Positions 59,461 to 64,000 of a DNA stretch of 64,000 nucleotides are shown in pieces. Under the pieces are notes generated by a model. It saw only the letters and a program-made list of their open reading frames with translations. It did not search any database and was not told where the DNA came from. The stretch lies in the NCBI GenBank assembly GCA_023421675.1, contig JAEZTC010000012.1, positions 49,674-113,673 of the forward strand, read 5' to 3'. The DNA is from Bacillota bacterium. GTDB taxonomy: Bacteria; Bacillota; Clostridia; Acetivibrionales; JANLFN01. Position numbers and translations under genes: made by a program. Numbering within the stretch: position 1 is the first letter of the stretch; each line of letters begins with the position of its first letter.

Positions 59461-60777
59461 TTATTTAAATAAATAACTGTTGAAAATTGCTTCAAGCATT
59501 TCCTGTCTGCCTGAGTTGTTATTTATATCGCTATGTTCCAACGCATATTTTTCAAGTTCCTTGAATCCGACTTTACCATCTACAATGTCTTTGCCTATAC
59601 CACTGTTGTAGCTTGAATATCTTTCTTCAATAAACTTATCTATTTTACCATCGCTAATCATCTTGTCTGCGACAATTAATCCCTTTGCAAAAGCATCCAT
59701 ACCTGCAATATGTGAAAGGAACAGATCATCAGGCTTAAAGGAGCCTCTTCTTACCTTTGAGTCAAAGTTCAAGCCACCTGTAGTAAAGCCTCCTGCTTTA
59801 AGTATTTCATACATTGCAAGTGATGTATCATAAATATTTGTTGGGAATTGATCGGTATCCCATCCAAGAAGTATATCACCCTGATTAGCATCAACACTTC
59901 CAAAGAAGCCATTAACTCTTGCTACTCTTAATTCATGCTGGAAGGTATGTCCTGCCAAAGTAGCATGATTTGCTTCAATGTTCATCTTGAAATGCTTGTC
60001 AAGGTTATAAGTCTTTAAGAAGCCTATAACAGTTGCAGTATCGAAATCATACTGATGCTTTGTAGGTTCCTTTGGCTTAGGTTCTATAAGGAATTGGCCT
60101 TTGAAGCCTATTTCTTTAGCATAGTCAACAGCCATTTGCATGAAACGTCCCATGTTATCAAGTTCGAGTTTCATATTTGTATTAAGGAGTGTTTCATAGC
60201 CTTCTCTGCCGCCCCAGAATACATAGTTCTGACCGCCGAGTTCATAAGTCACTTCCATAGCTTTTTTTACCTGTGCTGCAGCAAATGCAAACACATCAGC
60301 ATTTGGGGATGTTGAAGCACCATGAACAAATCTTGGATTTCCAAATGCATTTGTAGTTCCCCACAAAAGCTTTGTTTCACTTGACTTCATAAATTCTTTT
60401 ATGTAGCTGACTATTTCATCAAGATTCTTATTTGTTTCTGCCAATGTACTTCCTTCAGGCGCAATATCTCTGTCATGGAAGCAGAAGAAAGGAACGCCAA
60501 GCTTTTCGAAAAGCTCAAATGCTGCTTCAACTTTTTTCTTTGCAAGTTCCATTGGGCTGCTGATACCATCCCAAGGCCTTTGTGCAGTTCCAACTCCAAA
60601 GGGATCTGCTCCGTTTGCAGCAAAAGTATGCCAGTATGCTACAGAAAACCTAAGGTGTTCTTTCATTGTTTTGCCTGCTATAACCTGATCAGCGTTATAA
60701 AACTTGTAAGCAAGCGGATTATCGGAGTCCTTTCCTTCGTACTTAATTTTTGAGATGCCCTTGAAATATTCAGTCAT
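59461..60777 (-). CDS. xylA: Xylose isomerase
   Basis: Converts D-xylose to D-xylulose. 438 residues from MTEYFKGISKIKYEGKDSDN, class II type. Substrate/metal motifs: PFFCFHDRDIAPEG (catalytic His), NYVFWGGREGYETLLN, IEPKPKEPTKHQYDFD (metal Glu/Lys) and NIEANHATLAGHTFQHEL (metal Asp/His), then DANQGDILLGWDTDQFP. All catalytic residues are present. Last gene of the xylB-xylR-xylA operon, 29 bases after xylR. Confidence 0.97.
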   Translation of the reverse strand: MTEYFKGISKIKYEGKDSDNPLAYKFYNADQVIAGKTMKEHLRFSVAYWHTFAANGADPFGVGTAQRPWDGISSPMELAKKKVEAAFELFEKLGVPFFCFHDRDIAPEGSTLAETNKNLDEIVSYIKEFMKSSETKLLWGTTNAFGNPRFVHGASTSPNADVFAFAAAQVKKAMEVTYELGGQNYVFWGGREGYETLLNTNMKLELDNMGRFMQMAVDYAKEIGFKGQFLIEPKPKEPTKHQYDFDTATVIGFLKTYNLDKHFKMNIEANHATLAGHTFQHELRVARVNGFFGSVDANQGDILLGWDTDQFPTNIYDTSLAMYEILKAGGFTTGGLNFDSKVRRGSFKPDDLFLSHIAGMDAFAKGLIVADKMISDGKIDKFIEERYSSYNSGIGKDIVDGKVGFKELEKYALEHSDINNNSGRQEMLEAIFNSYLFK

Positions 60778-60806
60778 TTCAATCAACCACCCTTTCTGAT
60801 AAATTA

Positions 60807-62009
60807 TTAGTTATATTTAAACAAGGCTTTTAACGGAATAATTGCTGCTCCCATAGCAGAAGCTTTCTCTCCTATCTCGGAAGCTACGATTTCAACCCTT
60901 GAAGCCGGTGTTCCTAGTGCCTTACAGGATACCACACCTTTTATTGTATCAATAGCCATATCTGCATATTTTAAAAATTCTTTGCCCAGCACAATTTTAG
61001 AGGGATTAATTGTGTTAACAATGTTTGAAACAGCTATGCCCATATATCTTGCTGCTTCAATAATTACGGCCCTCGCCGCCTCATCCCCGGATGCTGCTGC
61101 ATCAACAACATCAGATATTGTCATTTCATCGGCATTTTCAAGGCTATTAAGTGTTGAAACAGTACCCTGTTTTACCAAACGTTTAGCTTTATCAACAATG
61201 CTTTTGGAAGATGCCACAGTTTCAAGGCAGCCGTAACTGCCGCATCCGCATTTCGGACCATTTTCATCAACAAGTATATGCCCCACTTCGCCGGCAGTAC
61301 CGCTAGCTCCCCTATACGGTCTTCCACCGGTATATATACCAGCTCCTATACCTGATTTTACATTTATACATACAAAATTATCTTCATTCTGGCACTGTCC
61401 AAGCCAATTTTCACATATGGCCGATGCCATTGCTTCATTTTCAACAAAAACAGGTACATCCTTAAAACGTATAAGAGCAGAATATACATTGGAATTCTCC
61501 CACCCTAGATTGGGAGCAAGTACAATATCACGAGTCTTTATATCTACAAGGCCCGGTATTGAAAAACCTATTCCAAGAAGTTGTGAATAATCATCCAAGT
61601 AATTATCCAGCATTTCAGCCGCAGCATCTTCAGCCCTTTTTATAACACTTGCGAAATCAGACTGATTTGGCATTTTTATAACTTTTTCGCATACTGTTAT
61701 TCCGGTTATATCCAAAAGCACAAGATTTATAAAGTCATAATCTATATCAATCCCTATAGAATAAAACGAATCCGGTTTTAACTCAAGGAGAACAGGCCTT
61801 CTGCCTCCTTTTGATTCACCAATTCCTGTCTCATAAATATAGCCTTTTTCTATCAGACCCGCCGTAATGGCACCCGTAGCAGTAGCCGATAGACCAGTAA
61901 GCTTTGAAAGCTCAGCTTTTGATAATGCTCTATTAATTCGTATTAAATCTAAAATTATTGATTCGTTATATTCTTTTAAAAACTTGTTGTTTCCAGTTCT
62001 TTTAGACAT
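60807..62009 (-). CDS. xylR: ROK-family xylose repressor
   Basis: 400 residues. The N-terminal winged HTH (ALSKAELSKLTGLSATATGA) is followed by a ROK sugar-binding domain: SIGIDIDYDFINLVLLDI, GIGFSIPGLVDI, and the zinc site CGCGSYGCLETVAS (with GHILVDENG before it). It most likely represses the operon in the absence of xylose. Unusually it lies between xylB and xylA in the same direction, so it would control its own expression. No clear XylR operator palindrome was seen upstream of xylB. Confidence 0.92.
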   Translation of the reverse strand: MSKRTGNNKFLKEYNESIILDLIRINRALSKAELSKLTGLSATATGAITAGLIEKGYIYETGIGESKGGRRPVLLELKPDSFYSIGIDIDYDFINLVLLDITGITVCEKVIKMPNQSDFASVIKRAEDAAAEMLDNYLDDYSQLLGIGFSIPGLVDIKTRDIVLAPNLGWENSNVYSALIRFKDVPVFVENEAMASAICENWLGQCQNEDNFVCINVKSGIGAGIYTGGRPYRGASGTAGEVGHILVDENGPKCGCGSYGCLETVASSKSIVDKAKRLVKQGTVSTLNSLENADEMTISDVVDAAASGDEAARAVIIEAARYMGIAVSNIVNTINPSKIVLGKEFLKYADMAIDTIKGVVSCKALGTPASRVEIVASEIGEKASAMGAAIIPLKALFKYN

Positions 62010-62031
62010 TACTGACCCCTAAGATTAATAC

Positions 62032-63564
62032 TTATTTTTTTAATATTCCGGCAAGCTCAGCGTAATTATCTTTTAATGAGGTATAAAGCTTTGTATAAAT
62101 CTTATAGAATTCAGAATATTTTTCAGTATTACTCATATCGGGCTGTTGAACGCTCTTAACCTTTATTGCCGCATCACAAGCTTCTTCAACACTCTTGTAT
62201 ATACCTGCACCTACACCTGCAAGCAAAGCAACTCCAAGTGCAGGACCCTCACTGGAATTTATAGTTGTAATACCTGTACCAAAGACATCGGCCTGCATCT
62301 GTCTCCATAATTTACTCTTGCCACCACCGCCTGATGCCCTGACTTCTTTTATTTCAACATTCATATCTTTTATAATTTCAAGGCAATCCTTAAGGCTATA
62401 TACAACACCTTCCATTACAGATCTTACCATATCAGGTTTTTCATGAAGAGCTGATAAACCGAAGAATACGCCTTTTGCATCAGGGTCAAGATGTGGTGTC
62501 CTTTCACCCATTAAATACGGCAGATATATGAGACCTTTAGATCCCGGTTCTATCTTTTCAGCTTCCTGGTCCATCAGAACATACGGATCAACTCCCATAA
62601 GCTCTGCAGTTCTTTTTTCCTCTATACAGAAATTATCTCTAAACCATTTTAAAGATAGCCCTGCGCCCTGGGTAACGCCCATAATATGCCATGTGTTTGG
62701 AACAGCGTGACAAAATGTATGTACCCTGCCTTTTGGATCTATACTAACTTTATCTGTATAAGCAAAAACAACTCCTGAAGTACCTATAGTAGATGAAATA
62801 ACACCTGATTTTACTATTCCGTTACCTACTGCTCCTGCAGCTTGGTCGCCTGCACCGCCTGCCACCGGTGTACCTTCCTTTAAGCCGGTAAGCTCAGAGG
62901 CTAATTTATTTACATTTCCCGATATCTCATAGGATTCATATAGCTTTCCAAGCATATTACTATCTATCTCAAGCTTTTGAAGTATCTCGCCGCTCCACTG
63001 TCTTTTCGGTATATCCATAAGCTGCATACCGCTGGCATCGGACACTTCAGTCGCAAATTCGCCTGTAAGCCTGAACCTGATATAATCCTTTGGAAGAAGT
63101 ATTTTTTTAACCTTGTTAAAAATCTGGGGCTCATTATTTTTTACCCACATGATTTTGGAAGCTGTAAAACCTGTTAATGCAGGGTTTGCTGTAATAGATA
63201 TAAGTTTTTCTCTTCCGACAATCGAAGTAATCTGCTCGCATTCCTTGTGGCTTCTCTGATCACACCAAATAATGGACTTTCTTAAAACGTTATTATCACT
63301 GTCAAGGAGAACCGCACCATGCATTTGACCGGATAATCCTACACCTTTAATGTCAGAGGGATTAACTCCGCTTTTATAAATTACTTTCTTAATTGTTATT
63401 ACTGTTGCATTCCACCAATCTTCAGGATCCTGTTCAGCCCACCCTATATTGGGCTGATATAAAGGATACTCACTTAATGCACTTGCAACAGTATTTCCGC
63501 TTTCGTCAAACAGTACTGTTTTAGTTCCTGAAGTACCAATATCAATTCCCAGTAAAAAAGCCAT
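62032..63564 (-). CDS. xylB: Xylulokinase
   Basis: Phosphorylates D-xylulose. 510 residues of the FGGY family. LLGIDIGTSGTKTVLFDESG is the phosphate-1 motif. GLSGQMHGAVLLD, WCDQRSHKE and VAGGAGDQAAGAVGNG (catalytic Asp region) follow, and ASGGGGKSKLWRQMQADVFG is the FGGY signature. The ATG at 63564 is preferred over one six bases upstream because of spacing to AGG. First gene of the operon. Confidence 0.96.
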   Translation of the reverse strand: MAFLLGIDIGTSGTKTVLFDESGNTVASALSEYPLYQPNIGWAEQDPEDWWNATVITIKKVIYKSGVNPSDIKGVGLSGQMHGAVLLDSDNNVLRKSIIWCDQRSHKECEQITSIVGREKLISITANPALTGFTASKIMWVKNNEPQIFNKVKKILLPKDYIRFRLTGEFATEVSDASGMQLMDIPKRQWSGEILQKLEIDSNMLGKLYESYEISGNVNKLASELTGLKEGTPVAGGAGDQAAGAVGNGIVKSGVISSTIGTSGVVFAYTDKVSIDPKGRVHTFCHAVPNTWHIMGVTQGAGLSLKWFRDNFCIEEKRTAELMGVDPYVLMDQEAEKIEPGSKGLIYLPYLMGERTPHLDPDAKGVFFGLSALHEKPDMVRSVMEGVVYSLKDCLEIIKDMNVEIKEVRASGGGGKSKLWRQMQADVFGTGITTINSSEGPALGVALLAGVGAGIYKSVEEACDAAIKVKSVQQPDMSNTEKYSEFYKIYTKLYTSLKDNYAELAGILKK

Positions 63565-63734
63565 ATCCATTACCTACTTTCTAATATTATATTATTAAGT
63601 ATAGCATTAACTTATTTTGTTTACAATATATTTTATGTAATTATTATATACTTTTTAATGTTACATTAGTATTATTTTGTATTATAAAACATATTATATA
63701 CATCAAATACTGTGCTTAAAAACTAATTCTTTTG

Positions 63735-63769
63735 CATAAAAAAAACCAGAGACATAAGTCTCCGGTTTT
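63735..63769 (-). terminator. Terminator after the sugar permease gene
   Basis: AAAACC-GAGAC / GTCTC-GGTTTT stem (one mismatch, ATAA loop), then eight T on the minus strand. It isolates the transporter operon from xylB. Confidence 0.85.
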
Positions 63770-63783
63770 GATACATATATAAG

Positions 63784-64000
63784 TTATTCTTTTACAGCTC
63801 CGGCAGTAAGTCCGCCAATTATATACTTGGAACAGAAACCAAATACAATGAGTATAGGTACAATTGATAATGCAATTGCCGTATAAACTGCACCGAAGTC
63901 TGTCCTATATACACCCTTTGCAAGAGCAACCATTACTGGCACTGTATACTTCTGTTGTTCCTGTAGTATTATCAGTGGAGTAAGGTAGTTGTTCCACGAG
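63784..64000 (-). CDS. Sugar ABC transporter permease (MalG type), C-terminal part
   Basis: About 71 C-terminal residues, cut by the window edge: SWNNYLTPLIILQEQQKYTV then GVYRTDFGAVYTAIALSIVP and SKYIIGGLTAGAVKE. The ending KYIIGGLTAGAVKG/E and the WNNYL(x)PL segment are characteristic of MalG/AraQ-like inner-membrane permeases. Next to the xylose operon, it probably imports xylose, xylan oligosaccharides or a related sugar, which is inferred from position only. Confidence 0.9.
   Translation of the reverse strand, partial: SWNNYLTPLIILQEQQKYTVPVMVALAKGVYRTDFGAVYTAIALSIVPILIVFGFCSKYIIGGLTAGAVKE

Overview
The window is AT-rich, has dense clostridial-type coding (short intergenic gaps, GGAGG ribosome sites, frequent TTG/GTG starts) and carries Spo0E-like, serine-recombinase, corrinoid/one-carbon and xylose-utilisation genes. 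This fits an anaerobic, spore-forming, plant-fibre-degrading Firmicute of the Ruminiclostridium/Clostridium cellulolyticum type. That assignment is inferred from gene content, not from a database match.

1-8.5 kb: c-di-AMP locus on the minus strand (diadenylate cyclase cdaA, its regulator cdaR, an FAD oxidoreductase, then the start of glmM). Next is an AmmeMemoRadiSam pair (radical SAM enzyme, and a Memo-like plus AMMECR1 fusion) split by a MITE-like repeat, then a zinc-ribbon protein and metA. 8.7-20.9 kb: a secreted SGNH hydrolase, an amidohydrolase, tRNA-Leu(UAG) with a partial duplicate of its 3' end, cobyrinate/cobyrate amidation genes (cbiA, cbiP), a cofactor-independent phosphoglycerate mutase homologue, a large serine recombinase, and a sigma-54-like protein lacking both ends of the normal family. 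21-36.7 kb: scattered one-carbon/corrinoid genes (5-formyl-THF cyclo-ligase, a RACo-type corrinoid activator next to cobT, folD, a cyclodeaminase/cyclohydrolase, fhs, a methyl-THF methyltransferase and a free corrinoid protein), interleaved with small zinc-ribbon and envelope proteins and tmcAL.

36.8-43 kb: RNase J, then an alpha-glucan locus (GT4 glycosyltransferase diverging from a DUF4912 protein with a striking 15-residue tandem repeat and a GH57 branching enzyme). 43-51.6 kb: a compact prophage relic or tail-like module on the minus strand. It contains holin-like protein, amidase, XhlA-like protein, small tail proteins, tail fibre, gpI, baseplate J, a sigma-like activator and two divergent XRE regulators around a putative operator. 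It has no head, sheath, tube, terminase or integrase gene.

51.6-64 kb: two lipoproteins, a stand-alone type III polyketide-synthase-like enzyme, tRNA-Gln(CUG), and a TetR-controlled operon for flavin-based electron transfer (ApbE, a four-helix membrane protein with two H-x13-H motifs, and an FMN-binding protein). An SdpR/SdpI immunity-type operon with a third zinc-finger membrane gene follows, then a Spo0E-like peptide, the xylB-xylR-xylA operon and the end of a sugar ABC permease.

The most interesting candidates are the TetR-ApbE-cytochrome-like-FMN operon, the FolD that has lost cyclohydrolase catalytic residues beside a separate cyclohydrolase, the DUF4912 repeat protein, the truncated sigma-54 homologue, and the three-gene Sdp-like operon. 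All functions are read from motifs and gene context. No search or alignment program was run.
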